Source: Phorcus lineatus (Eukaryota > Mollusca > Gastropoda > Trochida > Trochidae). From it: a stretch of 64,000 bases of DNA. The stretch lies in the NCBI GenBank assembly GCA_921293015.1, contig OV121090.1, positions 21,838,304 to 21,902,303 of the forward strand, written 5' to 3'. The notes below the pieces were generated by a model. The model was not told the DNA's origin, searched no databases, and saw only the letters and a program-made list of their open reading frames with translations. The translations under genes and the position numbers were made by a program. Shown here in pieces: positions 47,325 through 59,300 of the stretch. The first letter of the stretch is position 1. Each line of letters starts with the position of its first letter.

Positions 47325-50300
47325 CTACATCTTGGACTTGCGAGTGAAGAAGGCCATGATAGCGTTGATGCACTCATCAGACTGCCACCGCTCCTCCAGA
47401 AGGTCACACTCTTTCCTGTTGACCTCCCGTAGCTTCTCCTTCTCCGACTCGCGGATCAGCTGCTTTGCACTCGTCATACTCTGAATAAAGAATTTAACAA
47501 AGTTTGAGAAATTGATAGTTTTTAGTGCTAAAAGTGCTTTTTTAATAATAAATGTATCAATGTTCAATTTGGGAATATATAAAAGGCAAAGCTGACAATT
47601 CTATTTCAATGTGAATAGCAAATCGCTCCACAAGAGTGTAAATAGCATAAGGCACCTTTTATAACAAATTGCTATGAATGTGTTTCCATGTCGGAATGTT
47701 CTGATGATTTAGCCTTTCATAAATATGACAATTTTAAAAGTATTTCACAGACCAAGAAATCATTCCAGGACAGTGCTATAAGTTTCAAAATTATTCATAT
47801 ATCATGGTTATCAAGGTTAATTCAAACTGAATGAACATTATGCCAGTAACATTTTTATATATATATCTACTGCTGAACAGATAACTCTTCACATAGAAGT
47901 GAGAACTCTTCACAAAGAAGTGAGTGAGTTGGGGTTTATCGCCGCTTTCAAGATTCTTTCACTTATATCGCGGCTGCTAGTATTATTGCAGGGAGAAAGC
48001 CCGCAACACCATTGTGGCTATGCATTGCGGTGAAACATCCGCTGAACTAGCGAACTATGTGTGGTACTGCGCTGAGACTTAGTGTAGCATTGCACCCAAA
48101 CCTGACTGCGTGTAGAACAGCTCTCTACTGCAGACAAAGTTACCAAGCCCCTGGCGGGATTCGAACCACGGATCTCTTGATCCGAAGCCGAACGCGCTAA
48201 CCACTGCGCTATCCCGCCCCCCTTCACATAGAAAATCTAATGTCCACTTTCAAAACATTAAAGACTTCAATATCCTTTAAAAAAATGTATCCAATATTAA
48301 CCATTCCCCAGTGATTAAACAGCAATCTTACTTTAGGAGGAAGTTTTGAGTATGCCTGTATCATCTTTTCTGTTTCTGTCTGGAACGAGTGATCAGGGAT
48401 AATGTTTGTGATCAGATTCCTCTCTTTAGCTTCTTGAGCTGTCAGCTTCCTGTTAAACAGTAGAATCTCATTTGCCTGCAAAAGAACAACTTCATCTAAA
48501 TTCATTGTGGATTTATCATCCTTATGTCAAAGAACTGTAATGAATGGGTCAATAAAAATCATCCAAAACTCATTTAGAATTATCATTGTTTTTTTCTTTT
48601 ACAGAGTTGAAAATATAAAGGGCTACCTTTAATATCAAAAGTGTTTCAAGTGGGTTTTCATTCTGTATACCTATAACAGCTACATAGTTTAAGTCCTTTC
48701 TCCCTAAGAATTCGAACAAACCTGTAGAGGTTTCAGATTCTTTGAAGATGATCCTCCTTGGGGTACTTATTGCATAAAAATCTGTATTTTTTGCTATATG
48801 ACAGGTTGTGACTATTTTTAAAATAAAAAATATACAAAAAACCACTAAAAACGTGTTTTTGTACATTTCACCACCCTAACAGGGCCCCCTACCCTGGCGA
48901 TAACCGCTCCGCCAGGGCCGGTAACTCTATTAGCAAACCACTTATCAATCCAGCATAGCCAGACAGAATAAGGGGAGGTGGGTGGCCGTACCCCAAGGAG
49001 GATCCTCTTCAAAGAATCTGAAACCTCTACAGGTTTGTTCGATTCTTTTTCAGAAGGGATCCTCCTTGGGGTACTTATTGCATAAAACAGACTCCCAAAG
49101 AAGAGTCCTTGGGAGTGGAATTCTGTCTTAACTAAGAGCTAAATAAGCTCTAAAACTCATGTACTCACCAGAGACGTGTTCGCCATACCAACAGGACCGG
49201 CTCCTCGCTCACCCCTGGGGTACTTATGTCAGGGCTAAAAAACCCTTGTTTTAAGCCAAACTGCCCTCCCCCCTCCCTTTTTTTTGCAAAGGAATATAGA
49301 AAGGCCTTAGGCAAAATTAATCATTATCCCACACAGAGAGGTCACCCCACCGGTTGACTTCAGCTAGGGTCAGATATAACAGTGAGTTAGTGGGTTAGTG
49401 TGTTATCCCGCTAAACTTTAACATAAAATCAGTGACACCTCGACAAAAAGCTCAATCAGCTAGAGGGTACCTGACTCTGTCCACTGGAGAGAACCGACTG
49501 ACCAAACCGAGCACGCTCGCTAGAGTGCTTGTCCAATTGGTAGTGCCTGATGAACGTGCTCGGCCGGCTCCAAATAGCGGCGGAGCAGATCTCTTCAATG
49601 GGCAGAGCCGCAGCATAAGCCTTAGAGGTTGCTACCGCCCTAACCGAATGAGCTTTCAAACCTTCTGGGGGCTGCAGCCCCTTATGAACATAGCTCAAAT
49701 AAATCGCGGATACAATCCATCGAGATATGGTCTGTTTAGATGCTGGAAGGCCGGCCTTATTGCCGCCGTAACAGCAAAACAATTGCTTATCCTTACGGAT
49801 CTCTTTAGTACATTTGACGTAAATTTTGAGGGTGCGACGCACATCAAGGATGTTGGGTTGCGTCGACCTCGCCCCTGACGTCGCCGACTGCGTAAGCGCA
49901 GGCAGCTCGATCAGAGCTGAGACATGGAAAGAATGATCGACCTTTGGTCGGTATGAGTCCGGCAGTCTGATGCTGACTCTGTCCTTATGAAAGACAGTCA
50001 GCTCGGGATCGGCCGACATCGCATGGATATCGCCTACCCGCCTGCTACGACGCCTTCCATGTCAAAAGTTGCATCGACAAAGTTTTCAGGTCCTGAAACG
50101 CCGGGCCGGACAACCAGTCTAGAACATACTTAAGTTCCCATGAAGGGCTGATCCTCCGCAAAGGCGGACGGATCCTGTCCACACCTGCTAAGAAACGCTG
50201 AACCAATGGATGACTACCCAACAGGGCTCCATCCACAGGCACGTGGAAGGCCGAAATGGCCGTAGAGTAACCCCTCACCGTAGATGCGGCCAAGCCGTCA

Positions 50301-53300
50301 TCCAATCGGGACTGAAGGTACTCAAGGACTGGTACTCGACCCGCAGAAAAGGGATCGAGTAACCCCCTATTTCCACACCAGCGCGCATAACAGGCCCATC
50401 TATCCTCGTACTGAGTGTTCGTGGAATCCCTCCGCGAAGCCAGTATTGTGTCTGCAACTCGTGCAGGAATACCGCTCTCCTGGAGGCGACTCCTGACAGA
50501 GGCCAAACCACCCACTGAATTCTGGGATTCGGGTGTGGTGCTCCCTCCTGCATGAGAAGGTCCGGCCTCCCCGACAATAGTACAGGAGGTCGAACGAGCA
50601 GTAACGGAAACCAACTCTGCGCCGTCCACAGAGGTGCCATCAGCACCAAAAGGACGGGCTGTTGGCTGGCTACCTGCGAAAGAACCCTGGGTATCAAAGG
50701 TATCGGTGGGAACGCCCACAGCACCCTTCCCCCCCAGTCTATCGCGAAGGCATCGTGAGCCAGAGCTGCTAGATCTGGAATCCTGGAGCAATACACAGGC
50801 GTCTGTTTGAATCAGCATCAGTTTGGTGAACACCCTTGGCGCCGTAGCGATGCCGAAGGGGAGCACACGAAACTGGTAATAAACCCCGTCGAAAGCAAAC
50901 CTGAGGTATTGCTTGAACTGGGGGTGCATGGGTACGTGGAGATACGCATCTTTGAGGTCAATTGACGAAAGCCAATCCCCCACCTCTACCGATGCTATCA
51001 CAGATCTCAGAGTTTCCATCTTGAACGATGGTACCTCCAACATCTTGTTGAGATACTTCAAGTTCAGTAAGGGCCGGAAGCCTTCGTCCTTCTTGGTCAC
51101 CAGGAAGTATGTCGAGTAAAACCCGCTTTCTTCCTGGCCCTCCGGAACAATCTCTAAGGCCGCTTTGGCCTGCTGCTTGCCTTTAGCCTTGCCTTTCTTG
51201 CCTTTCCCCTTTCCCTGGTACTGACCACCTCCCCTAAGCGGCAGTTGCCACTGGGCGTAGACTTTGGCAGGCGGTCCAGTGTGGAGGTCAGCCAGGGGGG
51301 AGGACTTCCGCTTCCCAGCGGTGCCAAGGCCGCCTTTGACGCCCTTGACCCGTGCAAGCTGGTCTGCAGTGTCCTTAATGACTGTCGCAGCCCCCGGGAA
51401 CAAGGTAGAACCGAGTTCTTACGGGAGTGCGAGCAGTACATTCTTGGTGGACTGCGGCAACTCCGAGTGGTGAAGCCACAGCCGGCGCAGCCCCATCACT
51501 GCGCACATCACCTGACTGGCCGCACTCCTGATGGAGTCTCCAGCCAGGTGACTACCAACCTCCGTCAATTGCCTCTGGAGCATAGCTGGAATGCTACGCT
51601 CCCTCCCTTTCTCTTGTGACTTTGCCTGGAGCGAAGCCAGGTAAGCCCCATGAACAGCCACTCGCAACTGCTGGCAGCCGTTCCTATAGCTCTCCTCAAA
51701 AGAGCGGAACAGCTGCTTAAGCAGCGACTCGTTAGCCTTGAAGGGTGGCACGCGCCTGCCCCGGGCCCCCAAGGAGTCCGGGTTGACAGAGGCCAACACA
51801 TCCGGGTCTGGCGACGGAACCTCAAACAACCCCACCTCTCCCAACGGGTACCTCTTGTTGAGCCCCGGCAAGTCGAAGTGAGCACGGGTACCCGAAAGGA
51901 GAGGGGAGATGAAATCGGCCGCTACCGAATCCAGAATGCGGAGACGCTGAGCGAAAGCTCCCCCCGGTAACCGAAACCCCGATCCATCTGCCTCCTTCTC
52001 AGGAACGACTACTTGAGGAAAGGCCTCTGCAAATTTCTCGCGGACCTCCCTCAGGGCCATGGAAATCGGTAGGTCCGACGGGTCCGCATTCCCATCCCCC
52101 TCGACCTCCATCTCCCCCTCCGACCTCTCCCCCGACACCTCGGAGCCCTCCGTGGAGGACAAGATGTCAGAGGGAGCAATCAAAGGGGCAGACGAAGGAA
52201 GCAGAGGAATACGGAACACCTCCCCATCGTCCCCACGTCGTTCCAAAGAAGGAAGCGGATCACGGAGCCCAGGAGCAGGCCCCGACACCGTAGCGCCGGG
52301 ACCTAGTCTCTCTGGGGAACCGGTCCCAGCCGACGTACCGGCCAAGCCGGAAGTGGTCGGGGGGATCCGTGTAACAATGCTCTGAATGGCCTGGTAGGGA
52401 CCCGGCCTAAGAGCACCGGCCAACTGACCTAGACCCTGGACGATGCCCGGGTGATTGCCAGTGCCGGCGTCGGTATTGGTACCAGAGGTGCCAGCCGACG
52501 GGGCATCGGGGCCTGAACGGGTCGTCGACTCACGGAGCTCCTTACGGAGATGGTGTGAGTGGATTGACCCTAGCCGAAGACAACCGGGCCCCCGAGTCCG
52601 AGTCGGAAAACACCAGAGGAGTCCGACGGAACCCGGGGAGACACCGGAGCCTTAACACTCTTACCCTTGACCTTTTGCTTAGAGGGGGGGGGTGCATGAG
52701 CGAATATCCCCGCCCGACTCCAACACCCTCTTGAGGAAGGCAGCATCGAGGGATCGTCGACGTCGAGTACGGTTAGAAAACCCCGAACAAGTACTGCACT
52801 CCGAGTCGTCGTGTCCCTCTTACACCAGGCAGGTAATGCAAAGTTCATGGGCGTCCGCCTGGGGGATGTTACCCCCGCAATTAAAACACCGCTTGAATGA
52901 CTGCAAGAATCATACAAGGTATTTTAAAGCCAGTAGACTAATATGTACCTATGTGTATACATATGTGTGCGCCTACACTAAGTAAGAAGCCGCGACATTT
53001 TATAAATAAAATGCTAAAGGCATCTTAAAAGCAAGCCCATACAACATTCCTGCAATAAAAAGAGCATGAAAAACAATGGCTTGCCCGTCAGACAACGAAA
53101 GTTTTGGCCAAGTTTTTCCAACAAGACACAAACGATCGTCCCAACGTAATAAGATGCATTATTAAAAATAACATCAAGTGCCAAACAACATGCGAATTCC
53201 ATACAAAAGATTGGACATTTCCCTCTAGTCGGGAAAAAATCTTCCGAGAATTCGCCATGTTTGTCCATTTTCCAACCCGTACCGCGAGCACATGGTCACG

Positions 53301-56300
53301 CCAGGTTTGAAAAACACCTAAGTCACAACGCGAGAATGCGGAAAATGCGAACCTATTCTATTGTTTCTAAATAGAATAAACGTTACCACACATACAGTCT
53401 CTTTGTCCATGTTTTCTTTCGGTTACGTTAGAAAAACCAGCAAAACTCTCAAAACACGTCTTCACTTCGTGATGACAGATTGATAAGTGGTTTGCTAATA
53501 GAGTTACCGGCCCTGGCGGAACGGTTATCGCCAGGGTAGGGGGCCCTGTTAGGTTGGTGAAATGTACAAAAACACGTTTTTAGTGGTTTTTTGTATATTT
53601 TTTATTTAAAAAATAGTCACAACCTGTCATATAGCCAAAAATACAGATTTTTATGCAATAAGTACCCCAAGGAGGATCCCTTCTGAAAAAGAATCTCTCA
53701 CTCAATCTCACTCACTTTCAAAATCCTCATACGGCAATGATGTGCAACATGACACCAATGTAATCTACACAATGTAAAATGTGAATTTCCATTTCTTACA
53801 ACTTTAAAAATCTTGTAAGAAATATGTGCTTACAGCACAGGGGAAGGAACCATAGTATTCTCAATCCTTAAAGGGACAGACAGAAAGCTTGGTTAGAAAC
53901 AACATCACTGATAGTGAAAGGAATTTCATTTTAAACCAAGTGAGTTTTGTATTTTTACCTCGCTCATTACAGGGTTTACAATGGCAGAAATGATTTGATT
54001 ACCCTATATTTGATGAGAATGTTAAGATGTTAATGAAACTATTACGCAATAAACAGTTACCTTTGCTGCGCCCATGAGTTTGGGGAAGATGTAAGATGAG
54101 CAACCTTCAGGAGACTGTCCGAGGTTTGTGAATGGACAGTGGAATGATGACTGCAAATAGAAAAAGTATGCTTAAAGGGACATGCTTGAACATGCAGTTC
54201 AACAGGCAGATGCAAATGGTAAAATTTAAACTCTAAAGTAACCAAACTGAAAATATATTAATAGAAATTGAGTGAGTGAGAAATTGTTTAGCGCCACTTG
54301 GACAACATTTCAACCAGTATCGGCGTGCTTATTTCAGCTATAAACATTAGTTTCATAAAGTTATGGTATACAGAACCAAAAATGTACACAGGTCCTGTGT
54401 AACAAAACACACCATACCTAATCAAGTGCATCTTTGTATCCAATCAAAAACTTTATCTGAATAAATACCTTGTCAGTGGCATACACAGCATCGTACAGTC
54501 CGAGGGTAGTGACAGATACACCAACTGCTGGACCATTCACCAGACCCACCAGGGGCTTCGGGAACTCGATAAAGGCATCAACAAATCTACTGTAAATAGA
54601 TGTAAAAGCAGCATGAAGAGGTATGTAGACAACACTGGAAACACTGTTTTAGAAAGAAGATATTTTTGGGTCATTTTCTCTGATTATTCCATGATCCTTT
54701 GAATTGTTTTCAAATACTAAAACGATATCTTACACTGTGATTCAATATTGTCAAGCTGAATTTGTTTTGTAAACCACATGGCTGCATGATATCAGCACAT
54801 GATGACACATGTGGCATATTCAAGATATCAAGATATCTATCACTCCACCCATGAATAAAAAAAACAAACAAAAAAAACCTATAAGTTCTTTATGAACCCA
54901 TGAAGAGAAGGCATTTGGGGGAAAAATATGACTTTGCAATGTTATATAACCTCTGTCATTAAGATATAGAATTTACAAATTTATGTGAAAAGATCACAGG
55001 AATATGAGCCACCAATTCTCATGAATATCGACAATCTTAAGTTAAAGGATTTTTAAAACCCTCTCTTTTATTCTATGGTGATTTTGCTCATACCCATTTA
55101 ATTCCCAATGTTGTCAGTTTCAGTAATGATGAAATCTTCATTATCATGTACACTTGGAGAAGACACTGGAAAATCAAGTAACTTACCAAAGAAGATGTTT
55201 TGCCTCAGTGGCCATCTTGCCGATTTCACTGGGGTTGATGTTTGCAAAATTGGCAAGATCATTTCCACTGCAGAAGTAATCACCAGCACCTGGAGGAGAG
55301 CAGCAGGCATGTTAAACGTCTTTATCATATAATGGGTAGTGTTATCGGTGCAATAAACCCATCTTGTAATCATGTTATCAGATCCCTGATAACAATGCAA
55401 ATGAGGGTAACAAGGTCACAGTATTTTCGCTAGCTCCGTACAGAGAAGAGCGAATCCTAAAACGTTTCCTTAGCAATACAAACGATGTGTCGAGCGGGCG
55501 TCAATGTAAACAAACATGGCTGCCTTGTCAATAAGCGATTGTGTTCACGTCGATAACAAAGGTACAGGTACCATCACAGCTGTTATTTGCAGTATAACAG
55601 TCAATGTCCACAAATCACCAAATTCTCTCCTCCTCCTCGAAAAATACAGAAGAATTGCAGCTATTGAATCCGACAGCAGTCAAGAGTGACATACAACGTG
55701 TTCTGTCTTCCCGGTGCGAGAACTTTTGAACATGACCTGTTAGCGTGTTCCTGTGTTGTGTTGCTACGCAGGTCTAATGTTGTGACATTTTCAATTTCAA
55801 ATGTTTTGAACGCTATTAAATATGTCTGAAACATTTATGACGTTTTGCATTTTGTGTGATGTTTTATTCAAACAAAACGAGTACACTTTTGTTGGAAAAG
55901 GTTTGACAAATCAGACTATTTTGCTCTTGTGTGACATCATTTTCCTATGACGCGAAATGGAATGTGAGTTTGACTAGTGATGACGTGGTTATATTCATAT
56001 GCCCTTTTTGTTTGTAGATGGGACACAAAATTAACCAAAGATAGTGTAGGAGGTTTATTTCAAAATGACATTATATGATAGAGATTATTACCTTCATATG
56101 TTTTGATATCGTAAATACCACTATATAAACAATAAAAACTATGTATTAGGCTCGGTAAACCTCGCCTAATACAATTCTTATTGTTTATATAGTGATATTT
56201 ACAATATCAAAACATATGAAGGTAATAATCTCTATATCCCAGCTGTGAACTTCATTTGATTGCAAATAGGTAGAAACCATGCATTTTTGGCAGAGTGAAG

Positions 56301-59300
56301 GAATTCCTACAAATAGAAGACTGTTACTTGGAGTATCCTTTTTGTAGGATGTTTTGGAAAAGAAATTGGGAGGCTAAATAACACTCACCAGTAATGACTG
56401 CAATGGTAACACTTTTATCTTCCCCAGCTTCCTTCAAAGCTTCAATCCATTCATTGTACATCTGAAAATGAATGCCAAAGAAGAGGTTGAAATATATGAA
56501 TACTCAAAGTCTGAATAAACTTCCAATGTCTGTTTACTTTTTTTTCTTCTCTTGTTGCCAATCCTATTTGCACAAACAACCAATACATACATATTTATAA
56601 ACAAATGTCAAATGAAGCGTACTTGTAACAAAATACCATGGTAATTACCACACTAGTCCTACCATTTATGACAATTTGAAATATGCAAACCCTTTATAAT
56701 CCAGTGAGAGGCGTTAAACCCCACTCACCTCACCTTTAATCCAGTGAGCAACCACATTATGAAATTTATTTCTTACTGGATTCAATCCAGTGGGAAGTCA
56801 TTAAAAACATGGTGAGAGGATTCAATATCTCAGCTATTTCATCACCTGATGATTGATGGCATTCTTTTTGGTGGGTCTGTTGAGGAGAATTTTGAAGACC
56901 TTGCCCTCCCGGGTCACCTTGATCTCCTTATACTTGCCACCATCTCCAGCAGCAGGGGTTGAACTTATTTCAGCCGCAACCAGAGACTGTACAAGGTCGA
57001 TGTATGCTTTCTGGGCATCGTCCTGTTATAAGAATGTCACAATTAATTTAACATTGCTATGACAGACTGACAATTTTGATTCAATATGAAGTTGTTGACT
57101 GACAGTGAATCCTGGAAGTTCTCAAAAACAACTACTAATTATATGATTTTGGAGTTGAGAATGAATAGCAATGTCTTCCAACCGGATTAAAAGATATGTA
57201 GTGCTGTACTCATGCTTTCAAGTCTCACAGTGCACAATATGAATATGCAGCATTAAATCAATATAAATTATCATTACCTTCGAGGGCAATCATATCTGGA
57301 CATATTTTTCATACGATGCCCTTAGGGCAAAATATTACTTTTGCATTGTGACGTCACGTCATCAATAATAATAATTCGCCTATGATGGCAATGACAATGG
57401 TGGGTAAACCGCCTATGCTATGAGGTTGATTTTGATGATTTCCTTTGGTTTCACGACTTCGGTAATAAACAGAATATCATATCCGTGCCAATGACATACT
57501 ATGTTCATGACACTCGTGCCTAAATATCAGTGTAACCTTGCTCTCGCTCTTGAAATACTAATATTTAGGCACTCATGTAGTAAACATAGTATGTCATGGA
57601 CACTAACATAATATCCTCCATTTATTATCAAGTTATCATAACAAATTATTTATATCATCAATTATTACAGATCAAGTATCCATACTGTGATGTTACATAC
57701 TGTGATGGATAAATAAAGTATTTAGATATTGTTAACAATTCAACATAGAAATTAAGTCATTATCAGAATGAATAAATACGTACCTGAGACATGTTCCCGA
57801 GATCACTCCAACTCTGCCACTTGGCTTTTCCTACAAAATCCATCATTCCTGGTTTTGGAGCATTACAGGTCCCAACTGTTGCCTGAAAATGATTTAAAAA
57901 ATCAAATGAAAAGAAAAGGCCATAAAAAAGTAGGAAGCAATCAATATCTATATTGCAGTAATTGTCTTTTCTTAAAGTGAAATAGAGTAGGTTTTAGAAT
58001 TTTTAATGTACCTTGAATAGGAGTCAAATTACGATATATACTTGATTAAGTTCAAATCGCTTACCTAACTTGCACCATTAAATTCCATATATGTGCTATT
58101 TTCATAATTTTAATGATTAACGAAAACAGCAATTTAAATGTAAGGAGCTTGAAATTCTGCATAAATTTTACATGTATATCAGCAAAAAGTCCTAATTAAT
58201 TCTACCAATCCATATTTACATTTGTTTCTGTTGTCAATAGGTTTCCAAAATTACATATGAGTCATTGACGCCGACATTGTGTGGTTTTCGATCACAAATC
58301 GAGACTTTTACCGTTTTATTGGCATTGTACTTAACTAATAAGCACTAAGATGCTAATTTTTTTTTAAATCACTACTTCTCGATAAAATAACACCATTTAT
58401 ATTGTTTGGCATTTAAACTCCAATAACATATACTCTATGGCCCTTTCATACCATTAATATAGGCAATGTTGACTGTGAACAAAATATCAGTTGTAGCTAA
58501 TTTAGTATAGTCAAATATCATAATCACTAACTGTAGGCCTAATAATTGATTGATCATTGAAAAAAAGGCAGAAAAATGGAAAAACAAATGAGAACATTTT
58601 AACAAAGTTGGTGAAAGTTTCAAACATTACTAAAAATAACTATAGATAGAAGAATGTCTTTTTCTAAACATCTCTCAAAATAATTTGGCAGAAGAATAAG
58701 AAAGGGATGGAAACAGGCACTTCAATAAAAACTGAAACTGAAAGAGGTTGTCACAGGGTGACCAGAATACAAAAAAGACACTTCATAGACTACAGCAAGG
58801 TAGTAACATTGATTAGCTGAATTTTTACTTTGCATAGAAAGCTCACCAAAGATTATCCAATTTCCCATGAATTCAAAAGGAAGTTCTCAACAGGGGAAAA
58901 ATTACTTAAACAATATTTTTCGTTTAAAATTTTTTTATAACATTTACCTGCTTGAACAAGCCATACATCTTCAGTTTGACGTCATTGCCTGGGTCTTCTG
59001 ACAAAGTTTTAAGTTTTTCTTTTGCTTGTGCAAACTCTGCATCATGTGCAGCCAGCAACGGGAATGTCATTCTGTGAAAGCTCCTCTCGCCCATTGGAAT
59101 AGCCTTTCTAAATGACAAAGTATTTTTCTGATTAAAATATATCCTGACCAACTTCAAGTTGTCATTACATCAAAATTGACAATAGAGATAGTAGCAACAC
59201 CAAAATGTCACATCCTGCAATAAAAAAGTGGTAATCCATAGAACTTGTTCTCTATTCATCTCACCAACTTCTAAATCCCTCTCAATGAAGATTATCTGAA

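Larger units (their letters stand above)
48713..53695 (-). mobile_element. DIRS-type (tyrosine recombinase) retrotransposon, defective
   Basis: About 4.98 kb in ECI2 intron 8, oriented like the gene. Inverted terminal repeats (48713-48950 and 53478-53695) agree over about 205 bp but differ in their outermost 20-35 bp. An internal region (48988-49087) is complementary to both outer ends. Reading leftwards the element has a gag-like region with a CCHC-rich start (about 52895-51419), reverse transcriptase (from about 51140), an RNase H remnant (about 50800-50500, in another frame) and a tyrosine recombinase (about 50500-49456). That order and the split-repeat structure define DIRS elements and exclude LTR and LINE types. 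Gag/RT and RT/RNase H segments are missing and several frame breaks exist, so it cannot move by itself. Confidence 0.92.

Noticed and set aside
50045..51403. A genuine 452-residue RT-recombinase fusion protein
   Set aside because: The middle reads out of frame over an RNase H remnant and the YxDD box is missing; it is a deletion scar that happens to stay open.
51245..52385. Plus-strand frames of 106-124 residues opposite the DIRS gag region
   Set aside because: They are shadows of the GC-rich minus-strand coding sequence and show no domain of their own.
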